Shown here: piece after piece, positions 1 through 6,246 of the stretch
How positions within the stretch are numbered: position 1 is the stretch's first letter
Layout: each line of letters opens with the position of its first letter
Assembly (NCBI GenBank): GCA_023416135.1
Contig: JAEZIF010000116.1
Location: 1-9,507 of the forward strand
Origin: Pseudomonadota bacterium
GTDB taxonomy: Bacteria > Pseudomonadota > Alphaproteobacteria > Reyranellales > Reyranellaceae
Direction: 5' to 3'
Length of the DNA: 9,507 nucleotides
Notes under the pieces: generated by a model
Told to the model about the DNA's origin: nothing
Database searches by the model: none
What the model saw: the letters and a program-made list of their open reading frames with translations, nothing else
Made by a program: the position numbers and the translations under genes

Positions 1-218
1 CGCTGGCGCGAAGCTGGTCGGGATCCAACACCGTGGGCAGCGTGGTCTACGGCACCGAAGCCGGCATCTTCCGCAAGACGCTGGGCGTGCCGACCGTGGT
101 CTGCGGCCCCGGCGACATCGCCCAGGCGCACCAGCCCAACGAGTACATCCTCGCCTCGCAGATCGACGCCTGCGAGGGTTTCATGCACCGCATGATCGAG
201 TGGTGCTGCCGGGACTAG
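1..218 (+). CDS. M20-family amidohydrolase (ArgE/DapE-like), C-terminal fragment
   Basis: This is the end of a gene that begins before the window. The frame is open from base 3 and gives 71 residues up to the TAG at 216-218. The fragment contains a conserved Gly-Thr-Glu-Ala-Gly (about residues 17-21). It is followed by a hydrophobic strand ending in Cys-Gly-Pro-Gly and then Gln-Ala-His-Gln-Pro-Asn-Glu. That His (codon 129-131) matches the C-terminal metal-binding His of acetylornithine deacetylase, succinyl-diaminopimelate desuccinylase and related M20 enzymes, which hydrolyse N-acyl amino acids in the cytoplasm using two metal ions. The last helix (Ala-Cys-Glu-Gly-Phe-Met) also fits the family's C-terminus. 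The substrate cannot be told from the tail alone. ArgE-type is the closest match I recognise, but many alphaproteobacterial paralogues are catabolic rather than arginine-biosynthetic. A GTG at 33 lies inside the conserved domain and is not the start. Confidence 0.85.
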   Translation, partial: LARSWSGSNTVGSVVYGTEAGIFRKTLGVPTVVCGPGDIAQAHQPNEYILASQIDACEGFMHRMIEWCCRD

Positions 219-321
219 CCGGCAACGACGGCGGCAGGGGCTCGAAGCCGGTCTGACCGATTCCAGCGGTTGCGCGTCGCGATGTCGGTCGCGAACATGC
301 GCGCCCCTTGGGGAGGCCGGG
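219..321. other. Intergenic gap before the quinone oxidoreductase gene
   Basis: This is a 103-bp non-coding gap between the amidohydrolase stop and the next ATG. I see no strong hairpin followed by a T-run and no convincing sigma-70 promoter. The only clear element is the ribosome binding site at its end. The downstream gene could be read through from the amidohydrolase or start from an unrecognised promoter here. Confidence 0.5.
310..316 (+). promoter_or_regulatory. Ribosome binding site of the quinone oxidoreductase gene
   Basis: GGGGAGG lies five bases before the ATG at 322. It is a strong Shine-Dalgarno match that fixes this start. Confidence 0.8.
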
Positions 322-1299
322 ATGAAAGCCGTCATATGTCGCGAATTCGCAGGTCCCGATCGGCTTGAGATCGGCGAGGCGCCGGAGCCGGTGCCGGCGG
401 CCGACGAGATCCTGGTCGAGGTCCATGCCGCGTCGGTGACCTACATGGATCGCCTGCTGGTGTCGGGCGGCTACCAGATGCGGCCCCCCACGCCTTTCGT
501 GCCGGGAACGGAGGCGGCGGGCGTCGTGGTCGGACGGGGCGACAAGGTCACGCGCCTCCGGGTCGGCGATCGCGTCGCCTGCCTGAACTGGATCGGCGGC
601 ATGGGCGAGCGCATGGTCGCCAAGGAGTGGAAGGCGGTGCGCCTGCCCGACGCCGTCTCCTTCGAGGTCGGCGCGACCGTCATCCATAGTTACGACACCG
701 CCTGGTACGCTCTGGCAGACCGTGCCCAGCTGGCGAAGGGCGAGACCGTCGTCGTCACCGGAGCAGGCGGCGGTGTCGGCATGGCGGCGGTCGACGTCGC
801 CCTGCACCTCGGCGGCGAGGTGATCGCCGCCATCGGCTCGGAGGGGCATGTCGCGGCGCTCGAGGCGCGCGGCGTGAAGCACATCCTCAACTACGCGACG
901 GAGGACGTGCGCAAGCGGCTCGGCGAGCTGACCGCCGGCCGCGGCATCGACGTGTGCTTCGACAATGTCGGCGGCGCGCTGTTCGAGCAGCTCGCGCGGT
1001 CCATGGCCTGGCGCGGCCGGTTGCTGCCGATCGGCTTCGTCGCCGGCGAGGTGCCGAAGCTCGCCATGAATCTGCCGCTCCTGAAGAACTTCTCCGTCGT
1101 CGGCGTGTTCGCCGGCGCCTGGGAGGACCGCGAGCCCGAAGCGGCGCGGCAGGCCAAGGAGACGATCATGGCGCTGGTCGCGGCGGGCAAACTGCGTCCC
1201 CATGTCGGCCTGGCCGTGCCGATGGCCGAGATCCGGCGCGCGATGGCGGCGATCGGCGAGCGGAGCGCAACCGGCCGCGTCGTCGTGACCATCCGCTGA
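322..1299 (+). CDS. NADPH:quinone oxidoreductase-like MDR family enzyme
   Basis: This is a 325-residue cytoplasmic oxidoreductase of the medium-chain dehydrogenase/reductase superfamily, quinone oxidoreductase (Qor) branch. These enzymes use NADPH to reduce quinones or activated double bonds. The N-terminal GroES-like domain covers about residues 1-125 and includes Pro-Gly-Thr-Glu-Ala-Ala-Gly-Val (61-68) and Gly-Asp-Arg-Val-Ala (82-86). The Rossmann domain carries Gly-Ala-Gly-Gly-Gly-Val-Gly (147-153), which is the Qor-type glycine motif, followed by an Ala-Val-Asp-Val-Ala helix. The Cys/His zinc ligands of alcohol dehydrogenases are absent, as expected for this branch. Length is typical (320-330). 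The start is supported by the strong ribosome binding site. The next gene begins 17 bases after the TGA, so the two were probably co-transcribed. The true electron acceptor is unknown. Confidence 0.9.
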   Translation: MKAVICREFAGPDRLEIGEAPEPVPAADEILVEVHAASVTYMDRLLVSGGYQMRPPTPFVPGTEAAGVVVGRGDKVTRLRVGDRVACLNWIGGMGERMVAKEWKAVRLPDAVSFEVGATVIHSYDTAWYALADRAQLAKGETVVVTGAGGGVGMAAVDVALHLGGEVIAAIGSEGHVAALEARGVKHILNYATEDVRKRLGELTAGRGIDVCFDNVGGALFEQLARSMAWRGRLLPIGFVAGEVPKLAMNLPLLKNFSVVGVFAGAWEDREPEAARQAKETIMALVAAGKLRPHVGLAVPMAEIRRAMAAIGERSATGRVVVTIR

Positions 1300-1304
1300 G
1301 CGCC

Positions 1305-1310
1305 GAGGGA
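1305..1310 (+). promoter_or_regulatory. Ribosome binding site of the methyltransferase remnant
   Basis: GAGGGA lies six bases before the ATG at 1317, so the translation start of the decayed methyltransferase gene is still well formed. Confidence 0.6.
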
Positions 1311-1316
1311 CCCGTC

Positions 1317-1714
1317 ATGACCGTCAAGCCACTCGACGACGTGCGCCAGATTTCGGCCCTGACCTACGGCTTCATCGCCTCGAAGGCCCTGTTCGCCGCG
1401 CTCGATCTCGATCTCTTTACCCGGATTGCCGGCGGCACGACCGATCTATTGGGGCTGGCTGGCGCGACCGGCGTCGCGCCCAATCGCCTGCACACACTGC
1501 TTGCCGCCGTTTCCGCGACTACATCAGCGTGGCGAACGGCGGATTTCTCTACGAAGGGCTGCGTCATCTCGACAAAGCGATGCGCGGCAAGCGAACCCTT
1601 GCCTACAAGGGCGCCTACACACTGGCCTTCCTGCGCAAGAATCCGAACCTTCGCGCCACCATCCTCGACTTCCCCCAGACGGTCGACACGGCCCGCCGCT
1701 ACGCCACCGAGGAC
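1317..1714 (+). pseudogene. Decayed SAM-dependent O-methyltransferase (acetylserotonin/hydroxyneurosporene OMT-like)
   Basis: The ATG at 1317 opens about 65 residues that look like the N-terminal dimerisation domain of this family. Landmarks are Tyr-Gly-Phe-Ile-Ala-Ser-Lys-Ala-Leu-Phe, Leu-Asp-Leu-Asp-Leu-Phe and Pro-Asn-Arg-Leu-His-Thr-Leu-Leu. Near 1508-1513 the homology jumps to the +2 frame as Phe-Arg-Asp-Tyr-Ile-Ser, then Leu-Arg-His-Leu-Asp-Lys-Ala-Met-Arg-Gly. The winged-helix part expected in between is missing. Near 1605-1618 a second stretch is lost: the text goes straight to Gly-Ala-Tyr-Thr-Leu-Ala-Phe-Leu-Arg and Ile-Leu-Asp-Phe-Pro-Gln-Thr (to about 1714). This skips most of the region leading to the glycine-rich SAM-binding loop. 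The catalytic C-terminal half is absent, and the reading frame runs into the inverted repeat and stops at 1768. About 130 of an expected roughly 330 residues remain, so it cannot be functional. Deletion sizes are judged from memory of the family. Confidence 0.8.
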
Positions 1715-1728
1715 TTGAGGCATTTCTG

Positions 1729-1864
1729 CCGGCCCGCGGGCCTCCAGGCCCGCCTCTTGTCATCCTGAGCGCAGCGAAGGATCTCATGCCGATTGCAAGC
1801 GCGATGGGTCCTTCGCTTTGCTCTGGACGACAGACAAGAGCGGGCCTGGCGGCCCGCGGTCCGG
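1729..1864. repeat. Long imperfect inverted repeat with nested palindromes (REP-like element)
   Basis: The left arm (1729 to about 1783) and right arm (about 1807-1864) are reverse complements with a few mismatches and a small bulge. The outer 14 bases pair with one mismatch. TCTTGT (1755-1760) pairs with ACAAGA (1834-1839), and AGCGAAGGA (1773-1781) pairs with TCCTTCGCT (1809-1817). The loop is about 23 bases. Each arm also contains its own palindrome: 1736-1743 with 1746-1753 (8-bp stem, 2-base loop) and 1840-1846 with 1851-1857 (7-bp stem, 4-base loop). The core resembles an intergenic repeat that I recall as common in bacterial genomes; this is memory only. It sits between converging genes and could stop transcription from both sides. 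There is no T-run, so it is not a classical intrinsic terminator. Confidence 0.85.
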
Positions 1865-1869
1865 CAAGA

Positions 1870-3384
1870 CTACTTCAGCTTCACGCCCGTTACGCGCAGC
1901 AGGCCGTCGGGCATCGGCCGGAAGCCGTCGAGTTTGCTGGTGTGCGCGATCAGGTACTGCGGGTGGTAGAGATAGAAGATCCAGCCGTTGGCCAGGAAGG
2001 TCTCGGCGAGCTTCTCGTAGATCGCCTTGCGCGCCGCCGGATCAGTGACGGCGCGGGCCTGCTCATGGAACGAATCGACTTCCTTGCTGCAGTACTTGCC
2101 CATGTTCTGCGGCGCGCCGCACATCTGGTAGATCACCGAATTGCCGTCGGGGTCGATGCGGCCGCTCCAGGTGTTCATGTAGAGCTGGAAGTCGCCGTCC
2201 TCGGCCTGCTTCAGCGCCGTGGCGACCTCGGTGACCCGGATCTTCAGGTCGAAGCCGGCCTCGGCCACCATCGACTGCACGACCTCGGCGACGGCGCGCG
2301 TCTCGGGCGTGTTGCTGACCATGAAATCGATCGGCACGCGCGCCGTGACGCCGGCTTCCTTGAGCAGCGCCCTGGATCTGGCGATGTCGCGTTTGGGCAC
2401 GGGAAACTTGTGCTGATAGTAGAAGTTCTGCGGATTGACCCACTGGTTGCCCGGCACGAACTCGCCGTTGAACACGACCTGGTTCAGCGCCTCGCGGTCG
2501 ATGGCGAGATCGAAGGCCTGGCGCACGCGGGCGTCCTTGCCCAGCGGGTTGTCGGCCTTCGGGCCGTTCGCCACGTTCACCAGCAGGCCGAACCAGCCGA
2601 TCGACACGGCCTTGCTGAGCTTGAGCCGGGAATCGTCGCGCACCGTCTTGATGTCGGTGGCGAGCACGCGCTCCATCAGGTCGAGGCCGCCCGAGCGCAG
2701 GTTGGCCAGCCGCACCGTGGCGTCGACGATCGGCAGGTAGGTGATCTTGTCGACGAAGACTTGGTCCCTGTTCCAGTAGTCGGCGAACTTCTCGACGACG
2801 ATACGGTCCTGCTGTACGCGCTCAACGAACTTGTAGGGCCCGGCGCAGACCGGCTTCAGCCCGAACTTGTCGCCCGTCGCCTCGGCCGCCTTGGGCGACA
2901 CCATCATGCCGGCGCGGTCGGTGAGCTGGGCGAGCAGCGGCGAGAACGGCGTCTTGAGGTTGAGCCTGATGGTCGTGGGATCGACCACCTCGACCGCGTC
3001 CACCTGGGCGAGCTCGGGCTTGCGGAACGAGCCCTTCATGGTGAGGTGGCGGTCGAGGCTGTATTTGGCGGCCGCCGCGTCGAAGATCTCGCCGTCGTGG
3101 AACTTCACGCCCGAGCGCAGCTTGATCGTCACCGTCTTGCCGTCGGCCGATACCTCGTGGCCGGTCGCGAGCTGCGGGACGATGCCGGCCTTCTCGTCGA
3201 TCTCGAACAGCTTGTCGCACAAGGTGGCGAAGACGATGCGCGCGGTATAGGTGCGCGACAGCGACGGATCGAGCACGTCGGGATCGTCGCCGATGCCGAT
3301 ACGAAGATGGCCCTGGGCGAGGCTGTTGCCGGCGGCGAAGCAGAAGGCGAAAGACAAGGCGACGCGAAGAGCTGTCCTTGGCAT
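1870..3384 (-). CDS. ABC transporter substrate-binding protein, family 5 (peptide/opine type)
   Basis: This 504-residue periplasmic solute-binding protein is of the SBP_bac_5 (DppA/OppA) family. It would capture peptides, opines or similar solutes for an ABC importer. The ATG at 3384 gives a clear signal peptide: Pro-Arg-Thr-Ala-Leu-Arg, a hydrophobic core, then Ser-Leu-Ala before Gln (cleavage near residue 23). An upstream in-frame ATG at 3435 would add 17 residues with charged amino acids before the signal, so I reject it. AGGAG at 3395-3399 supports 3384. Family landmarks are Asp-Gly-Lys-Thr-Val-Thr-Ile-Lys-Leu-Arg and Val-Lys-Phe-His-Asp-Gly (81-98), Gly-Pro-Tyr-Lys-Phe (182-186), and a C-terminal Gly-Phe-Arg-Pro-Met-Pro-Asp-Gly. 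It is the last gene of the leftward array. No permease or ATPase gene is beside it, so its partners must lie elsewhere. The ligand is unknown. Confidence 0.93.
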   Translation of the reverse strand: MPRTALRVALSFAFCFAAGNSLAQGHLRIGIGDDPDVLDPSLSRTYTARIVFATLCDKLFEIDEKAGIVPQLATGHEVSADGKTVTIKLRSGVKFHDGEIFDAAAAKYSLDRHLTMKGSFRKPELAQVDAVEVVDPTTIRLNLKTPFSPLLAQLTDRAGMMVSPKAAEATGDKFGLKPVCAGPYKFVERVQQDRIVVEKFADYWNRDQVFVDKITYLPIVDATVRLANLRSGGLDLMERVLATDIKTVRDDSRLKLSKAVSIGWFGLLVNVANGPKADNPLGKDARVRQAFDLAIDREALNQVVFNGEFVPGNQWVNPQNFYYQHKFPVPKRDIARSRALLKEAGVTARVPIDFMVSNTPETRAVAEVVQSMVAEAGFDLKIRVTEVATALKQAEDGDFQLYMNTWSGRIDPDGNSVIYQMCGAPQNMGKYCSKEVDSFHEQARAVTDPAARKAIYEKLAETFLANGWIFYLYHPQYLIAHTSKLDGFRPMPDGLLRVTGVKLK

Positions 3385-3394
3385 GGGCGGCAGT

Positions 3395-3399
3395 CTCCT
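3395..3399 (-). promoter_or_regulatory. Ribosome binding site deciding the binding-protein start
   Basis: On the minus strand AGGAG lies ten bases before the ATG at 3384. It favours this start over the ATG at 3435, which would place charged residues in front of the signal peptide. Confidence 0.6.
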
Positions 3400-3477
3400 G
3401 ATCCAAGACAACGATCTGCAATTGTCGCTGCACACCCCATGCCAGTCCGGTCTATTCAGCCGGCCGAGGCGTAAATC

Positions 3478-4764
3478 CTACGTGATCGACGCCAGGGCCT
3501 GGGTCAGGTCTGCAATCAGGTCGTCCGGATGCTCGATGCCGACCGACAGGCGGATCGTCGTATCCAACACGCCGATGCGGTCGCGCACCTCGGCCGGAAC
3601 GCCGGAGTGCGTCATGGCGGCGGGATGGCTGGCGAGCGATTCGGTGCCGCCCAGGCTGACCGCGAGCTTGAAGACCTGCAACGCGTTGAGGAAGGCGAAC
3701 GCCTCCTTCTGGCCGCCCTTGATGTCGAAGGAGAAGGTCGAGCCCGGTCCCGTGCATTGGCGGGCGAAGACCATCTGTGCCGGCGAGCCCGGCGTCAGGA
3801 AGCTGAGATAGTGGACCTTGTCGACCTTGGGATGGTCGCGCAGGTATTCGGCCACGAGCTTGGCGTTGGAGTTTGCCCGCTCCATCCTGAGCCCCAGCGT
3901 TTCTAGCGAACGGCCCAGCATCCAGCAGGAATGCGGATCGAGCTGGGTGCCGACGCTGCCGCGTAGCGCCTTGATCGGCGCGATGGTCCCCTTCGAGCCG
4001 AGCGCCGCGCCGGCGATGAGATCGGAATGGCCGCCGACATACTTGGTCAGCGAGTAGACCGAGACGTCGGCGCCATGCGCGAGGGGGCGTTGGAACACCG
4101 GCCCGAGCAGGGTGTTGTCGCAGACCAGGACGGGCCTGAAACCCTGCGCCGCGCCGATCTCGTCGGCGATCTTCGCCAGAAGCTTGATGTCGACCAGCGT
4201 GTTGGTCGGGTTGGCCGGCGTCTCGGTCATGATGACGGATATCCGTCCCTTGCCGCGCGCCTCGGCCACGGCGGTGCGAATGGCGGGCTCGCTCACGCCG
4301 TCGACGAAGCCCGCGGCGCCGATGCGGAAGTCCGCCATGGTGCGCGATATCAGGGTTTCCGTTCCGCCATAGAGCGGCTGGGAGTGCAGGATGACGTCGC
4401 CGGGCCGGGCGAAGGCCAGGATCGTCGTGGTGATCGCCGACATGCCGGAGGAGAACACCACACAGGATTCGGCACCCTCGTAGACCGCGAGCCGGTCCTC
4501 GACGATCTCGCTGTTGGGATGGTTGAAGCGCGAATAGACGAGGCCGGCGCCGGCGCCTTCGGGCGGCTTGCGGCGGCCCGCGGTGTAGTCGAAGAAATCG
4601 CGGCCTTCCTCGGCCGAGCCGAACACGAAGGTCGAGGTGAGGAAGACCGGCGGCTTGACCGCACCCTCCGACAGCATCGGGTCATAGCCGTAGCTCAGCA
4701 TCAGGGTCTCGGGCCTGAGGACATGGTTGCCGATACGGGTCTTGGACGGGCGCGGCGCAGCCAT
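3478..4764 (-). CDS. Cystathionine gamma-synthase family PLP-dependent enzyme
   Basis: This 428-residue cytoplasmic enzyme belongs to the Cys/Met metabolism PLP family (cystathionine gamma-synthase, gamma- and beta-lyases, methionine gamma-lyase, O-acylhomoserine sulfhydrylase). The PLP-binding Lys is K241 in Ser-Leu-Thr-Lys-Tyr-Val-Gly-Gly-His. The Asp that contacts the PLP ring nitrogen is D216 (Cys-Asp-Asn-Thr). Tyr-Ser-Arg at 77-79 supplies the phosphate-binding contacts from the neighbouring subunit, and Ser-Ser-Gly-Met-Ser at 105-109 matches the phosphate loop. Glu-Thr-Pro-Ala-Asn-Pro-Thr starts at 181. The position equivalent to the catalytic Cys of methionine gamma-lyase is Gly134 (Leu-Tyr-Gly-Gly-Thr), which argues against a classical methionine gamma-lyase. 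The C-terminus has the usual Leu-Gly-Gly-Thr-Glu-Ser-Leu and His-Pro motifs. Length is somewhat above the typical 390-400, partly from a longer N-terminus. Reaction and substrate remain open. Confidence 0.92.
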   Translation of the reverse strand: MAAPRPSKTRIGNHVLRPETLMLSYGYDPMLSEGAVKPPVFLTSTFVFGSAEEGRDFFDYTAGRRKPPEGAGAGLVYSRFNHPNSEIVEDRLAVYEGAESCVVFSSGMSAITTTILAFARPGDVILHSQPLYGGTETLISRTMADFRIGAAGFVDGVSEPAIRTAVAEARGKGRISVIMTETPANPTNTLVDIKLLAKIADEIGAAQGFRPVLVCDNTLLGPVFQRPLAHGADVSVYSLTKYVGGHSDLIAGAALGSKGTIAPIKALRGSVGTQLDPHSCWMLGRSLETLGLRMERANSNAKLVAEYLRDHPKVDKVHYLSFLTPGSPAQMVFARQCTGPGSTFSFDIKGGQKEAFAFLNALQVFKLAVSLGGTESLASHPAAMTHSGVPAEVRDRIGVLDTTIRLSVGIEHPDDLIADLTQALASIT

Positions 4765-4770
4765 GGCGGT

Positions 4771-4775
4771 CTCCT
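4771..4775 (-). promoter_or_regulatory. Ribosome binding site of the PLP enzyme gene
   Basis: AGGAG on the minus strand lies six bases before the ATG at 4764, an ideal spacing that fixes the start. Confidence 0.75.
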
Positions 4776-4874
4776 GTTGCGGCGGAAGGGGCCGGCAGTG
4801 TCCCCCGGCGGCGCGGCAAAAGCACGGCTGTCTTCTTCAGCGGCGCGAAGCCCGGACCGCCGGTTTCGCCGATG

Positions 4875-6203
4875 TCACATCAGTCCCGGCTCGCCGAGGT
4901 CGGTGCCGTCGACCAGGCGGCCGTAGCGGTAGGGATGCGGATCGACGATCGGCGAGTCGTTGGCGACGATGTCGGCGGCGAGCCGCCCCGCGGCCGGACC
5001 GATGCCGAAACCGTGGCCGCTGAAGCCCGCGGAGACATGCAGGCCCGGCAGCTCGTCGATGGCGGAGATCACCGGGATCCAATCGGGCGTGAAGTCGATC
5101 AGCCCGCCGTACTTGTGCACGATCTTCACGCCGGCGAGCTCGGGGTAGATCTCGGCGATGCGCTTCAGCGCGAAGCCGACCAGCTCCTCCTGCGGTGGCG
5201 GGTCGAAGGTGCGCATGCGCTCGAAGGGCGAGACCGTGTCGTTGCGCCAGTTGAGGATTGCCTCGGGGCCGTCGAAGAAGGAGCGGCCGACGCGGAGGGT
5301 GACGAGCTTGTAGCGCTTCTTGAAGGTGCGCCAGAACGCCTTGGCGTACATCAGCCCTTGCGGCGTGAGCTCGAGCATGCCGCGGCCGCTGATGCCGATC
5401 GTGTAGCCGCCGTCCAGTCGCCGCCGGAACGTGACGTCCGGCGTCGAGATGCCGCCGTCGGTGATCTGCGGCGCCGGCGCGGTGAAGAACGACGTCGAGC
5501 GCACGCCGGCCAGCGGCAGGGCGATGCCGTGGTGGCGGCAGAACATCGAGGTCCAGACGCCGCCCGCGACCAGCACGGCACCGGTGCGGATCGTGCCCTT
5601 CTCCGTGGCCACGCCGGAGACGCGTCCCGCCGACGTCTCGAGGCCGCGTGCCGCGCAATCCTGGTGGAGGGTGACGCCGAGCCGCCGCGCTCCCTCGGCG
5701 ATCGCCGGCACGGCCAGCGCCGGCTCGGCCCGGCCGTCGGTCGGCGAATGGATGCCGCCGATCCAGTTCGCGCTGCTGCCCGGCGTCATCGACCTGGCTT
5801 CGGCGGCGGACAGGACGCGGCTGTGCATCTGCATCTCGCGCGCCCTGTCGGTCCAGCTCGACCACCGGTCGAGGTCGGCCCGGCTGGTCGTCACATAGAC
5901 GAGCCCGGTGCGGCGAAAGCCGGTCTCGGCGCCGAGCTCCTCGTTCAGCCCGCTCCACATGTCGATGGCGCGTTGCGCCAGCGGCAGTTCGCGCAGATCG
6001 CGATGCTGCTGGCGACACCAGCCCCAGTTGCGGCTGGATTGCTCGCCGGCGATGTATCCCTTCTCCACCACGGCGACCGAATGGCCCTTCCTCGCAAGAT
6101 GGTAGGCGGCCGTGATGCCGGCGATGCCGCCGCCGATCACGACGACGTCGGCGGAGGGCGGCAGCGAGGCATCGCTCGGGATGCGGGTGACGGGAGGTGA
6201 CAT
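4875..6203 (-). CDS. DAO-family FAD-dependent amino acid/amine oxidoreductase
   Basis: This 442-residue flavoprotein is of the D-amino-acid oxidase/dehydrogenase superfamily (DadA, sarcosine oxidase, opine oxidase and glutamylputrescine oxidase relatives). These enzymes oxidise C-N bonds of amino acids or secondary amines. FAD binding is shown by Val-Val-Ile-Gly-Gly-Gly-Ile-Ala-Gly (21-29) with Glu48 at the end of the second strand. Next comes Ser-Ser-Arg-Asn-Trp-Gly-Trp-Cys-Arg-Gln-Gln (56-66), in the region that surrounds the flavin in this fold. The C-terminal Gly-Phe-Ser-Gly-His-Gly-Phe-Gly-Ile-Gly-Pro (393-403) is the second conserved FAD contact. I chose the ATG at 6203 because the family homology begins shortly after it and a ribosome binding site precedes it. 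An in-frame start at 6362 would add 53 Arg/Pro-rich residues overlapping the next gene. There is no signal peptide. The substrate is unknown. Confidence 0.92.
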   Translation of the reverse strand: MSPPVTRIPSDASLPPSADVVVIGGGIAGITAAYHLARKGHSVAVVEKGYIAGEQSSRNWGWCRQQHRDLRELPLAQRAIDMWSGLNEELGAETGFRRTGLVYVTTSRADLDRWSSWTDRAREMQMHSRVLSAAEARSMTPGSSANWIGGIHSPTDGRAEPALAVPAIAEGARRLGVTLHQDCAARGLETSAGRVSGVATEKGTIRTGAVLVAGGVWTSMFCRHHGIALPLAGVRSTSFFTAPAPQITDGGISTPDVTFRRRLDGGYTIGISGRGMLELTPQGLMYAKAFWRTFKKRYKLVTLRVGRSFFDGPEAILNWRNDTVSPFERMRTFDPPPQEELVGFALKRIAEIYPELAGVKIVHKYGGLIDFTPDWIPVISAIDELPGLHVSAGFSGHGFGIGPAAGRLAADIVANDSPIVDPHPYRYGRLVDGTDLGEPGLM

Positions 6204-6213
6204 TCGGCGATCG

Positions 6214-6218
6214 TCCTT
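6214..6218 (-). promoter_or_regulatory. Ribosome binding site deciding the FAD oxidoreductase start
   Basis: AAGGA on the minus strand lies ten bases before the ATG at 6203. Together with the homology boundary it rejects the upstream start at 6362. Confidence 0.5.
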
Positions 6219-6246
6219 GCTGCCGGGAGCACTTCGCAGGAGTACT

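Noticed and set aside
181..1203. 340-codon open frame on the minus strand over the quinone oxidoreductase gene
   Set aside because: Arg/His/Asp-rich text with no family motif. The plus strand has a strong ribosome binding site and complete MDR motifs.
954..1718. 254-codon plus-strand frame running through the end of the quinone oxidoreductase gene into the methyltransferase
   Set aside because: Only the part from the ATG at 1317 resembles a protein family. The earlier part is an off-frame reading of the oxidoreductase gene, not a fusion.
3407..3426. Short inverted repeat GACAA/TTGTC upstream of the binding-protein start, considered as an operator
   Set aside because: Only 5-bp arms with a 10-base spacer. 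This is expected by chance and I match it to no regulator.
1426..3474. 682-codon open frame on the plus strand
   Set aside because: It is the antisense of the binding-protein gene. The opposite strand has a signal peptide, family motifs and a ribosome binding site, while this frame has a low-complexity Arg/Gly/Val-rich composition typical of GC-rich shadow frames and starts inside the methyltransferase remnant.
3884..3899. CATCCTGAGC-like string resembling the core of the 1729-1864 repeat
   Set aside because: It lies inside the PLP enzyme coding sequence, has no partner arm and keeps the reading frame, so it is a chance match.
4872..6200. 442-codon plus-strand frame opposite the FAD oxidoreductase
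   Set aside because: It mirrors the real gene almost end to end. The minus strand carries the FAD motifs, so the plus frame is a GC-driven shadow.
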